A stretch of DNA of 64,000 nt from Fagopyrum homotropicum (Eukaryota; Streptophyta; Magnoliopsida; Caryophyllales; Polygonaceae): NCBI GenBank assembly GCA_033239125.1, contig BSWB01000005.1, positions 101,865,994-101,929,993 of the forward strand, given 5' to 3'. Shown in pieces: positions 11,701 through 22,568 of this stretch (the first letter of the stretch is position 1; the number at the start of each line of letters is the position of its first letter). The notes under the pieces were generated by a model, which ran no database searches, had not been told where the DNA came from, and saw only the letters and a list, made by a program, of their open reading frames with translations. A program made the position numbers and the translations under genes.

Positions 11701-13600
11701 ACATAAATGAACCCTCAAAAACCCTTATCCCGGAAAGAGAACGCACCCTGTCATGCGCAAGAGAAACTCTTCTCCTCGCTGCCTCCGTTCAAAAAACGAA
11801 ACCCTAGATCCCAAAATCACCTTCAATGGCCGCTTCGTTATGCGAGGAGCTTCCCTCTCCATGGTTCTTCAACCTTCGATGGGGCTTCTCTTTGGAGCTT
11901 TAGATTACCTTTCTTATGTTACTTATACTACAAAAGAACAAGGAAAAAAAAGAAGATTGACCTTGGTGTCGGCTATGACGTTTGGCCATCTCTGATTGGC
12001 GTCTGTGTTTGGCTGGTGGCGACAGAGTGGGGGTTAGATGTCATCCTCTTCCCTTTTCGGCGAGTTCTTCTGGCTCAAAAATTTTAGGGATTCACGAGTA
12101 AGAATGATATGTGGAATCGTTTTTGTACATCCTGGAAGAAAGATCGAGATATTGAAGGTGGAGGAAAGCTACCTTGTTCAACGCCGAGTTGTGGAAAAGG
12201 TTCCCCTTCGGCCGAACGTTCCCTTGTGATGGAGTTTCCTCAAGTGTCGAATTCTCCTCCCTTTACTGGTCCTGCTGTTTCTCAGTATCTGGTTGGGATG
12301 GATTTCAAACAGATTGGTCATGGTTTTTGCCTTGGTGGAAATAGATGACCAACACAAGCTATTGCTTGTACTCAGCAAAAATGGAAACATCTCAGGTAAA
12401 AAATCAAAAATCCTGCATATTAATAATTTTGAACCTCTCTTTGAATTTTCTGTATGTGTGTTGGTTTTCTTCCAAAATGTATGTTTTGTGCAGTAGACAA
12501 CTAGTTTCATGGGCTTTTCATGTAGAATCCAAGTTTGGGAATGAGATGTTGTCTTTGTTAACTCTTGAATGTCAGGCTGTTAATGTGCAAAATGAAAGCA
12601 TCTACCAACTCTACACAACCACCAAATATGAATCTATAAATATTAAAACACTCATTGATCCTACCTGCGGTTATCAATTGAAAGTAGTAAGTCCTTCTTT
12701 TGATTGCTTACTCTTCGATTCTGATTTAGGTAAGGTTTTGAGTTTTTGGAAGCTTCTTTTCAAGTGGTGTACTAACTTTAATTTGAGGTCTCGTTGGGAT
12801 CTCATGGAAAGAACAAGGTGGACCAATCATAATCATAGAACTAAGACAAGTAGTTTACCTAATAGAAACACTTATCTAGGTCTTTACACAATGTTGTCAA
12901 TATGTTTCCCCTGCGTTGTCTGTTGTGTGTGCCTATGTTTTGCAGGAACGAATAATAACAACACAAGCAACATTGAAGAATTGACAAATAAAGGGTGCTA
13001 CTTTACGAGGCATTCACTAACCTTGGAACATAAGTATCAAGACTATTTGATTCAATATGAATCTGCTGTTGGAACTATTAACTACTTTAGAATTACATTT
13101 CATACTAAAAGATCTTTTGATTATGTTTGGGCTTTACCATGTGTGCAGAGTGACCATATTTGTCGAATATTCAAGAGCCTAACAAAATCCGCCCGCACTA
13201 TACGGTGTCGTGCACAGAAGAAGGAACTTATGAAAACAACGATCCTTAGCAACTTCTCCTGTTATAACAGGGAAGAAGTTATGGGATTGACCAAACTTGG
13301 TACCAAATCTCCAAACCAATGGGAGATTTCAAAAATATATAGAACAAACTCAAATAGTGTGTCTAAACTGATAGGCTTCATAATTAGAAAGTGTGTTCAA
13401 ATAAATTGCCCTTGGCTGACATTTGAAAATATTTATAGTGTTGTTGGCTTCTTTCTCCAAATTCGGCGTTTTCAATCCAGAACAGTATTTGCTAATTATC
13501 ATTACCACATACTTATCTCTTGTTTCTGTCATGGTGATGGTGATGAGCATTGTGATGATAAGAATCTTTTCCTAATTTCATTGAAGATGAAGTAAAGAAA
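11701..13600 (+). other. Unidentified long open reading region upstream of the LINE
   Basis: An open frame of 416 codons runs from 12345 to 13595, unusually long for sequence this AT-rich. Shorter overlapping frames lie at 11707-12348. I recognise no domain. Splice-like sites occur (CTCAG/GTAAAA near 12393, TTTTGTGCAG near 12493, TTTTGCAG near 12946), so this could be part of a host gene. It could also be the ORF1 region of the LINE that follows, since ORF1 is expected just upstream of ORF2. A weak duplication (ATGTTCATGT at 11651, ATGTTCTTGT after the poly-A at 17779) would make the LINE 6.1 kb long, a normal L1 size. Neither reading is proven. Confidence 0.35.
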
Positions 13601-13659
13601 CAGAATTGCATTTACTACAAAGAACAACAAGGAAGAAATAAAAAAAACCTCCCAACTAT

Positions 13660-16600
13660 ATGAACATGATAAATCTAGGTAACAATGATGGTCACTTATC
13701 ATCCGACCCATATATGATGTTTAATGAAGATAACCTTTTGGAACTGTCGAGGTATATGGAAAAAAAAATTTGGACAAATATCAAAATTACAACCCAAAAT
13801 GAGCATATTGATATGATTATGCTAGCTGAGCTAAAAGCGAACATTGAACCTACCGAGGCATGTTGGCGGAGTGCAGGTTTTGATAGCATATACTTTATCC
13901 CATCGGATGGCCTAGTAGGTGGGTTATGTCTACTATGGAAAAACAATTTACTCATCAATGAAAATATAGAACTTCGTCATAAAGATAAAGATTCGTTATA
14001 GTGGACCACACCAACTTCGAATCGAATTTCTCCATGACCATTTTCCTCATATATGCACCTCCAAATGAGAGGCTGAAAGAAGAATTCTAGTCCAAAGTTA
14101 CAGACTCTATAAACTCACAAACTAAACCAGTACTTATAATGGGAGACTTCAATGATATTCTTAACCCCTCTGAAAAACTGGGAGGCGCGAACCTAAGAAC
14201 AAATCGTTTCCAGAAACTTCAAAATATCATTCAAAAATGTAACCTTGTGGATCTTGTGACCAAAGGAAACGAATTTATCCGACGTAAGAGAAGAGATGGA
14301 GAGAATAATACGTTTGAAAAGTTAGATAGAGTTATGGCACATTTTTAGGTCCTTAATGCCTACAACCTAATTCATATTTGGAACCACGCGTTCACGTCAT
14401 CAGATCATTGTTTAACAACAATAGACATCACTAATAAAATACAAAGATTCAAAAATAAACCTTTTCGATTTGAACTTATGTGGTCTGAAAGAGAAGATTG
14501 TGAAGGAATTATCAAACAATCGTGGAAAATTCAATTTCCGGGACGCATATGTTCAACCTGGTCAAGAAACTAAACCTCCTCAAAACCAAACTGAAAGTTT
14601 GGAACAAACTTAAATTTGGAAATATAAATAAACAAGTTCGGGAAACCGACGCAACCATTGAAAACCTACAAAAGATAAACTTCCGAAACTTCTCTAACGA
14701 ACAAAATGAGAGGCTAAATAGACTAAACCGGAAAAGAGAGTGCCTTATAGAATTCTAACAAAAATACTGGATGCAAAGATCAAAATCAAAATCCTTAGAA
14801 TGCGGGGATAAAAATACAAAGTATCACCATAGGAAAGCAACGGGAAGAAGAAACAGGAAATCAATAATCTCTATCCAAAGATTAAACGGCTCTAAATTTT
14901 TTACTGAAGAGGAAATCAACTCCGAATTTTCCATGGATTATAAAGACCGATTCAGGTCCAATCAAATTAATGAAACCACCATAATGCAACACCTTGAAGT
15001 CATTACTAAAGAAATAACGGAAATAGACAACAAGGAACTCAACAAAACATTCTCTAATGAGGACATCCGGAAAGCTGTCTTTGATATTGGAAGTGATAAA
15101 TCCCCAGGCCTAGATGGAATGTCTGCCGGCTTTTTCCAAAAATATTGGAACATCATAGGGACCACTATCATTCGTGCGGTAAAAAATTTCTACCGAACGG
15201 GAAAAATACTAAAGCAAATCAATCATACCTTTATCACATTAATACCAAAAACGGATAACACATCTTAGACTAGTCACTATAGACCTATTAGCTTATGTTC
15301 AACAACATATAAAATCATTGCTAGAATCCTAGCAACAAGGCTAAAGTCAATTTTGCCCAAACTAATACATCCGTTCCAAATCTCCTTTACACAAAATAGA
15401 TCAATCCATGACAATATTCTTATTGCTCATGAGATCTTCCACGGATTTAAATCTAAAAAAGGAAAGGAAGGTTATATGGCCGTAAAATTGGATATGGAGT
15501 ACGATAGGGTGGAATGGCCATTTATCCTAGCGGTTCTCGACAAATTTGGTTTCGAAAGAAATTCGTTAACTGAATTAGAGAATGTATTTCCACGGTCTCA
15601 TACTCCATCCTAGTTAATGATAAACCTTCAGAACTGATATACCCTAAAAGGGGCCTCCGCCAAGGAGACCCACTCTCATCTATGCTCTTCAACTTAGGTG
15701 CAGAAGTTCTAGCAAGGAGCATCCAAAAAAAAGTGCAATCAAAACAATAAAATAATTGGCTTCCCAATTACTAAAGGTGGATCTACTATCCCCTTCCTAG
15801 CTTTCGCTGATGATATCATTATATTTGCCAAAGCATCTATATCAGCAAGTACGAAGATTCTAGATCTGTTGAATGGATACTGCCACATCTCGGGACAAAA
15901 AGTTAACTTTCAGAAATCATCATTCCAAACTACAAGAAACGTGGGAGCAGATATGGAAAGACAAATTCAACTAAAAATTGGTATAACCGCCACCAACGAA
16001 TTAGATAAGTATCTTGGATGCCCTATCATTAACGGTAGAGTAAACAAGACAGTCTATGAAGATGTGATAAAAAAATCTAGAAAACAGTTAACAGCATGGA
16101 AAGCTTCCACACTCTCTCAAGAAGGAAGAAGAACTCTAATCAAGGCAAACCTGAATGCTAAACCAAACTATATAATGCAAAGCTTCATGCTTCCATCCTA
16201 TATTCACAAAGAAATAGACCAAATAAACCGAACTCTCTTTTGGAATAAAGGACCTAACTATCACCCTCTTATTAGTTGGGATAAAATATGTAAACCAAAA
16301 AAATGTGGAGGAGTAGGCATTAGGAAAGCAGAAGATATGAACAAGGTCCTCCAAATGAAGCTACTCTGAAAAATTATGGCAAAGCCAGATAATATTTGGG
16401 TTAAATAGTAAACGAAAAATACCTTACAGGTTCATTCCTATGGAACTACAAAGCCTCAAAAAATACATCTTGGCAATGGAAACGACTAATGAGTCTCCAA
16501 CCTGAATTTGAAACTAGGTTCAGGTGGAATGTTGGGGATGGAAATACCATCAAGTTTTGGAAGAATCTGTGGGTGGTGGACCAACCGCTCATCAAAGTTC

Positions 16601-17778
16601 TTCAGAATAGTAGTAATATTGACGAAAATGAATTGGTTAGTAACTACCTTACTGAGAATAAATGGAATATCCAGAAATTGGATAGGGAAAAAGGTAAACA
16701 CCTACCTAAAGAGATTATGACCACAATTAAGTCATACCAACTCCCAAAATCATTCATCCAATACCGTCTCTACTGGGCAGTCTCGGACAAGGGATCATAC
16801 ACCACAAAATCAGGCATAGAACTAATCCATAAAAATAAAGGCTTAACAACTAGTTATAATGATTGGATTTGGGAAATCAATATCATGTCCAAAGTCAAGA
16901 ACTTTCTTTGGAAACTGTCAATAAATGGTCTCCCTACTAAGGAAAATCTCGAGAAACAAAGGGTCCTAGTGCCTATGCAATGTGGACTCTGCAACCACCC
17001 ATATGAGTCAGCAAAGCATGTTTTCTTCACTTGCCCCTTCTTGATGGAAAATCTATCAAATGATAATACTAGAAACGAGCTCCAAATAGCAAATAACTCA
17101 AATCAAAATATGCATAACATGTTCGCACTTCTTAGAAATAAACTAGATCATAAAGCAATAGTACAACTAGCCGTTACTTGGTGGAATATTTTGTACTCAA
17201 GAAATCAAAACATTTTTAATAATAAAAAAAACCCAAAATATTGAAGCACGTGTGCAAGAACAAATAAAGAATTGGCAAGATGCGAACGAAAGGAAGAATC
17301 AAACAAAACAAAAATCGACTAAAACAATAGGAAAACCATGAACATCCACCAGATAAAACCTAAAAATAAATTCACCAAACTAAATTTTGATGGATCTAAA
17401 CGTGAATCGGGGGAATCAGCCTAATAGAAACCAACATGCATCAACCATCTCCCTAGGCTATGGACAATGTGGAAACATATCGGTCCTCCATGCCGAAACA
17501 TGTGCGCTACGGGAAGGTTTATCAGGGCATGTGATCTGGAGATCAATAATATTGAAATTGAAGGAGATAACTATACAATTATCAATTCAATAAAACAAAC
17601 ATGGAAACCCCATGGAAACTTGACCTTGTCATTTCGGATATTTCTAACATTTTGGTTAGTTTCCAACAGGTTAAGATTCATCACATTTTCAGGGAAGTCA
17701 ATTGTGTCGCCGATAAGCTCGCAGAATTGGGACACGGCTCCCCATTTGATTGCTCATCTGTATCAAAAAAAAAAAAAA
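13660..17778 (+). pseudogene. L1-type LINE ORF2, decayed (endonuclease, reverse transcriptase, RNase H-like)
   Basis: Pieces of one ORF2 follow in the normal order, in several frames broken by stops and frameshifts. Endonuclease parts: GGLCLLWKNN near 13920 and MGDFNDI at 14139. Reverse transcriptase parts: SDKSPGLDGMSAGFFQKYW near 15100, YRPISLCSTTYKII near 15280, QNRSIHDN near 15395 and the catalytic FADD at 15803-15814. The zinc-binding and connection region (WNKGPNYHPLISWDKICKPK) is near 16240, and an RNase H-like tail with KLNFDGS lies near 17380 and REVNCVADKLAELG near 17695. The RT active site is intact but the reading frame is not, so the copy is dead. It ends in a poly-A run at 17766-17778. 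Its 5' end is not certain (see the upstream open region). Confidence 0.85.
17766..17778 (+). other. LINE poly-A tail
   Basis: An uninterrupted A run directly after the last LINE coding remnant, as expected for target-primed reverse transcription. It lies about 280 bp before the EIF3M start codon. Confidence 0.7.
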
Positions 17779-17825
17779 TGTTCTTGTTAGCTTCATAAAC
17801 TAGTAAAATGTGAGGGCTTTTTGAT

Positions 17826-17838
17826 AAATATATATATG
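17826..17838 (+). promoter_or_regulatory. Possible TATA box of EIF3M
   Basis: AAATATATATATG about 225 bp before the ATG, at a plausible distance for a transcription start near 17860. A pyrimidine-rich leader (17935-17965) follows. Position only; not proven. Confidence 0.35.
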
Positions 17839-18056
17839 CGTCTTATGAGGGTATAGGGGTTGGCGGAAGCAAAGTTTGGGGCTTTTTATTAAATATGTGG
17901 GTTTTATGGCTGACGGGCTTTCTCTGGCAACCTAGGTTTTTTTTTTTCGCTAAGCTTCTCCTCGCTACCGTGGCCAAGGACTCAAGGCGAAGGGGCACCA
18001 CTGCACAATCCGAGCTTCCTCCCCGCCGTTATCCTTAAGCTTCCCCTACATCATCA

Positions 18057-20908
18057 ATGACGACCATCGTTCCCACCACTGAAGAGGAACCTTCTCTCGC
18101 TGTTGTCCGATTCGTCTCCAATCTTACTTGGGCTGATGCCGGCGCTGAGGTACCCTTCGATTTTATGTATAATTTGGTCGCTCGGTTTGTTTATGCTTCC
18201 AATTCAATCTTACACCTTTTTCCAGTCGGTTTCTAGGCTTGTTTTCGAATCTGAACTAATCACCGGAAATTTGTTGTTCTATTTAGTCTCATTGAGGGTT
18301 TTTTGTTACATTAGTGTCAAAAATTGATGGAAATTCTGAACTCTTCACTAGAAGTTTGTTCATATAATTGGTGTCAAAAAATTTTAGGTTGCGGAGCAGG
18401 AAGTGGCGAGACTGTGCAGGGAAGCTGAAGAATGCCTTGTGATGGGTAAATGGTTTGAGTTGGCATCGCTTATTATCACATCTGCAGACTTAGTGTTCTC
18501 CAAGGTTGGAGAGAAAGGTATCGCTGACCTACACAATGTTAGTTTTTTTTCTAGGCTTTGTACGTCACTTGTAACCCTTAAACTACTTTTAGATCTAGAG
18601 TGCATCTACACTGTCATATGCAACCTTGTCACCAAATCAGAAAGGCCAGAGGACATTTTGAAGATTGCAAAACTAATAAGTGGAAAGGTTGCTCAACAAC
18701 CCGCAGATAAGCCTTCATTGCGGCTAAAGATGTAAGCTTTTTGGTTTGTTAATTGGTTTTTGTGGTTGAATTTGGAAGGTATTCATCCGACTTATCCTTT
18801 GTTGTCCAGCTTGTTCAATTTGTACAACCTACTTGAGGATGGATATAGCCGATACTATGTTTATTTGAAGGCTCTCCAGTTGGCAGCAAGTGGTAAGGTT
18901 GCAGAGCATGTTATTCCTTCGTTCAAGAAGGTTGATGACTTCTTGAAGGAATGGAATATTGGAGTTCAAGACCAGAGGGAACTTTTTCTCACTGTTTCGA
19001 ATATTTTGAAAGAAAGTAAGAGGTATGATCAGTTTTTGTGTTGCGTTTGCTGATTATCACTCAGGACCATGTCTTTGCTATTCTGGCTGAAATTTGTGAG
19101 GTGTGCTTGTACTATTCTGATGTTTTACTTGGATTGTCTTCTTTTTGTTAGCAATGGGAAGGATTCATTCTATTTCCTCACAAAGTATTTGGCGACGTTC
19201 TCTTCAGAGGATGCTGAAGCCTTGAGCGAGGCCAAGGATGTAGCCGTTAGGGCTATAATTGAATTTGTCAAGGCACCGGATATGTTTCAGGTATTTCATG
19301 TAGCTGAACTTTTACATTTGCTCAAGTGAAACTTTCGTACGTACTTTCGATTGCTTGAACCATTTGTTCCCTGTTTGTTTGTAGTGAGAAAAGCTGCTGG
19401 GTAACATTTTGATATTTGTTAAATTCACCGAAATGGTTCCCTAGTGAAATTTATAAATTTTAGGGATATTTAGTATTCCTAATAATATCATTTCAGTCGG
19501 TCAACACGATTGCTAGTGCATTGATACCTAGCAGTGTTCAGACTATCAAAAAGCTGTTGCTGGGTAATTGAGAATGCCTAGTACTGAAGATATAAATGAA
19601 ATTCTTGAACAACTTTAGTGATGGGTTTGCATAGGGTGATTATTTAGGAGTGCCTTTACCAGTTCCTTAGCTGAATATACCTATGGTATGAATGGTGCTG
19701 ATACCATAAGCTTGTAATGTCTGATAAACTAGGGGATAACTAGGACTCGTAAGTCGTAAGGCAAATGCATTCACCAAACATACCCTAGCTGATAAGCGGG
19801 CTGCAATTTCATTTTCTGTATAAAGGGATTGTGCTATATGCTCGATGGACTTAATTTAATGCCTATCGTTTTTTTGGAATTGAGATGCTCTGTTATTCTA
19901 CGAGGCTTTTTTTTTACTTCTTTTTCTAAATGGTTATTCTTCAAGCATGACTTTTTTTTATGTCTTCATTGTAATGTATTTCTTACCTTTTAACTATCAA
20001 TTCCTCACTGCAGTGTGATTTATTGAACATGCCTGCCGTGGCACAGCTTGAGCAAGATGCCAAGCATGCACCAGCTTACCAACTTCTTAAGATCTTTTTG
20101 ACGGAGAGACTAGATGCTTATTTGGAATTTCAGGCTGCAAATTCCGATTTACTGAACAACTATGGTAATGTTGAATTCTTGATTGTTTTAAACTCGATGA
20201 CACCACTTGTAATATGACATCTTTCATCTGCGAAACCTCCAATTATGAATCTGCAATTTATACTTCTGTTTCAGGCCTCGTTCATGAAGATTGTGTAGCA
20301 AAGATGAAATTGACCACAGTGTTAGATCTCGCCTCTCATGAATCTCATCAGATTCCCTATGCTCTTATCAAGGAAACACTTCAGGTAATATTGCTTTCAC
20401 TACCATTGCCTTTTCACCTTTCGGATTTCGTTTTCGGAATGATATTATACTTGCATCTCAGATTAATGAAGACGAAGTTGAAAGTTGGGTTTTTAAGGCA
20501 GTCACTGCTAAACTATTGAAATGTAAGATGGACCAGATTAATCAGCTTGTAATCGTGAGGTACCTTTTCTTGTTGAACAATCTTCTCGATCACTGAAAAA
20601 CCTCGAGACTCGGTTGTTATGTTTGCGATTGACTTTGGTTAACTTGTTAATAAGCAGTTACTGTGCTGAGCGCGTGTTTGGACACGAACAGTGGGCAAAC
20701 CTTAGGACAAGGCTAGCAACATGGAGGGTAAGAGACCAACTAAAATTGGTTCTGATTTTTAGCTTCTGGTCGATTCGTTGTATTTTTCATTGATTTCATT
20801 TACCTCCTTTACCAGGGTAATATCAGTAATGTTATAAACACCATCCAAGCAAATAAGATAACCGAAGATGTGAGTCAAGGCGTGCAGAATATGGCAGTCC
20901 GATCATAA
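18057..20908 (+). CDS. EIF3M: Eukaryotic translation initiation factor 3 subunit M (eIF3m)
   Basis: Subunit of the cytosolic eIF3 complex, which helps load the 40S ribosome on mRNA. Ten coding exons: 18057-18149, 18388-18517, 18593-18731, 18810-19022, 19152-19290, 20014-20164, 20275-20384, 20462-20559, 20658-20727, 20816-20908. All introns are GT-AG and the exons sum to 1236 nt (411 aa), the usual family length. Recognisable segments are the N-terminal VVRFVSNLTWADAG, the helical repeat FFKVDDF-type region in exon 4, FLTKYLATFS in exon 5, MPAVAQLEQDAKHAP in exon 6, and the C-terminal PCI domain in roughly the last half, with KMDQINQLVIVS and QWANLRTRLATWR. The start is the first ATG, directly before MTTIVPTTEEE. 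Intron 5 is the longest (723 nt). No disruption seen; very likely functional. A decayed LINE ends just upstream. Confidence 0.96.
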
Positions 20909-22228
20909 GCCCTGGAAGTTGGGATAGGCTTCTGTTGGGATTCTGTTGGGATTATTTTTGCTTGTTTCAGTGAAAGTTCTGAATGGTGTACTCTTGTTTT
21001 GAGTATTGAAGATTGCTATTGATTTGGATTTATCTGTACCTAATTTAGCGTTGAATATATAATTGTTATGAATGTGATTTATTTGATTGATTTATGTAAT
21101 GGTATTATGATGAATTTAATTAGGGCTTGTTTGGTGCACAAGAATCTACTTGGAATTAGAAAAATTAGAGTACAGCGATGAAGAATGACCTCTGAAGTAG
21201 TATTGTGTTTGGTTAAGATTATGCTTCATTTTATTTGGTTTACAATGTTTCACATTATAATTCTTATTAATATTTAAATATTTTACAAATAGAACTTCAT
21301 TTATCTTTTCATTTATTATTTATATTTTTATAAAACTATTCCTTTAATTCTAATTTGGGCAATTTTGGTAACTAGATCTTTTTGAAAAAATAGAGTAGTA
21401 AATTAAGTAAATATACTCCAACCTTTTGTATTTATTTTTAAACTCTACACTCTTCTCACAAAATTAGAAAAAGTCTAGTAAACCAAATTATTTCTTCTTA
21501 ATTTCTCATATAACTTTTCACATTCTAAAAAGTAATTTTGTAAGTTACTGTACATTAATAATATTAAATCTTTTACTTTTAATTTTTTTTAATGCGTAAA
21601 AAATATATTCATAAAATAGAAGAATGAACATCCATTTATTATTTACCGGTTCTTGAATCCATAAAAATTATAGTAGTTTAAAGCAATATAGTGATATCGG
21701 TTTGAGTGTTCGAAACCGATTTTTAATTCCGATTTTTGATTTTTGATTCCATAAAAACCGTATCAAACAAACATTTAATGTACGGTCATAAGAGTTGAAC
21801 TTGAATTGTTTTTTATTTTGGGAATTTTATTTTGGTTTCTAAACATAACGGTAAAAATCTCTAAGTAGTCATGCGAAGTGCGTAGTAGATAGGGTCCGGT
21901 CCGTCTTCAACTACGCATATGATGACACTATCAATTATGCATGCAAAGTGCGTAGTTGTGGGGACTATTATAAATTTTTGCCGGTACGTCAACCCCATTT
22001 TATTCCCCTTTCATTCGTCCAATCATTGCATGTTGGGGTTTGTTTCGATTATGCTTGTTTTTATTTTAAGCATGGGCCGATAATGCGTTGCTTTAACTAT
22101 TGTCGTTGATGTTTAGTACGATATTTTCATGGATAAATTTGGAATAATCAATCGACAAGATATTAAATTGGACTTCGATAAATCAATTAATGACATTAGT
22201 GGCATAATCACAGCAATAATTAGATAAA
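20909..22228. other. 3' flank of EIF3M and AT-rich intergenic DNA
   Basis: The gene's 3' UTR probably ends within about 150-200 bp (AATATATAATTG near 21054). From about 21124 there is MITE-like sequence (GGGCTTGTTTGGT), and 21349-21500 is homologous to the reverse complement of 51424-51615. No coding sequence seen. Confidence 0.6.
21124..21520. repeat. Dispersed MITE-like repeat, copy 1
   Basis: The segment beginning GGGCAATTTTGGTAACTAG (about 21357) and ending in GAAAAAGTCTAGTAAACC (about 21485) recurs inverted at 51424-51615, inside a decayed LINE. It starts after GGGCTTGTTTGGT and ends at AACCAAATT, a weak terminal inverted repeat. Target duplication not identified. Confidence 0.55.
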
Positions 22229-22233
22229 CGATG

Positions 22234-22550
22234 TGTTAAAATAAGACAATAAATCTAGGTATACTGATATGATGGGTCAAGGACCGAGCGAGACGAGCTC
22301 TTCTTTTCCGGGTAAGTGGAAAAACATATTTTGGGCTCATGGACTAATGGGCCCGGGGCGACAGGGGTGCGGGGGTTCCGCCCCCGAGGTACGGGTTCTA
22401 TCTATTTCGTTATAAATAGATAGGTTTAGGGTTGTATTCTTTTATCCACGAAAGTATATTGAAAACCCTAGCTGCAAGGTTTGTGCAACAAAACCACAAA
22501 ACGTTTTGTCTTCTCTCTATTCCCTAAGTAACTCGTAAAAAATCAAAACA
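22234..22550 (+). repeat. Left LTR of the Tork-like copia element
   Basis: 317 bp, TGTTAAAATAAG...AAAACA, with a TATA box (TATAAATA) at 22411-22418. A GC-rich palindromic stretch at about 22365-22385 (GGGGG...CCCCC) is replaced by a C17 run in the right LTR. Confidence 0.9.
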
Positions 22551-22552
22551 AC

Positions 22553-22564
22553 TGGTATCAGAGC
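22553..22564 (+). promoter_or_regulatory. Primer binding site (tRNA-Met) of the copia element
   Basis: TGGTATCAGAGC starts three bases after the LTR end and just before the gag ATG at 22569. Confidence 0.9.
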
Positions 22565-22568
22565 AAGG

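Noticed and set aside
12390..12946. Splice-like sites used to build a host gene over 11.7-13.6 kb
   Set aside because: The sites can be joined in several ways, no domain supports any of them, and a LINE ORF1 origin is equally possible, so no gene model is given.
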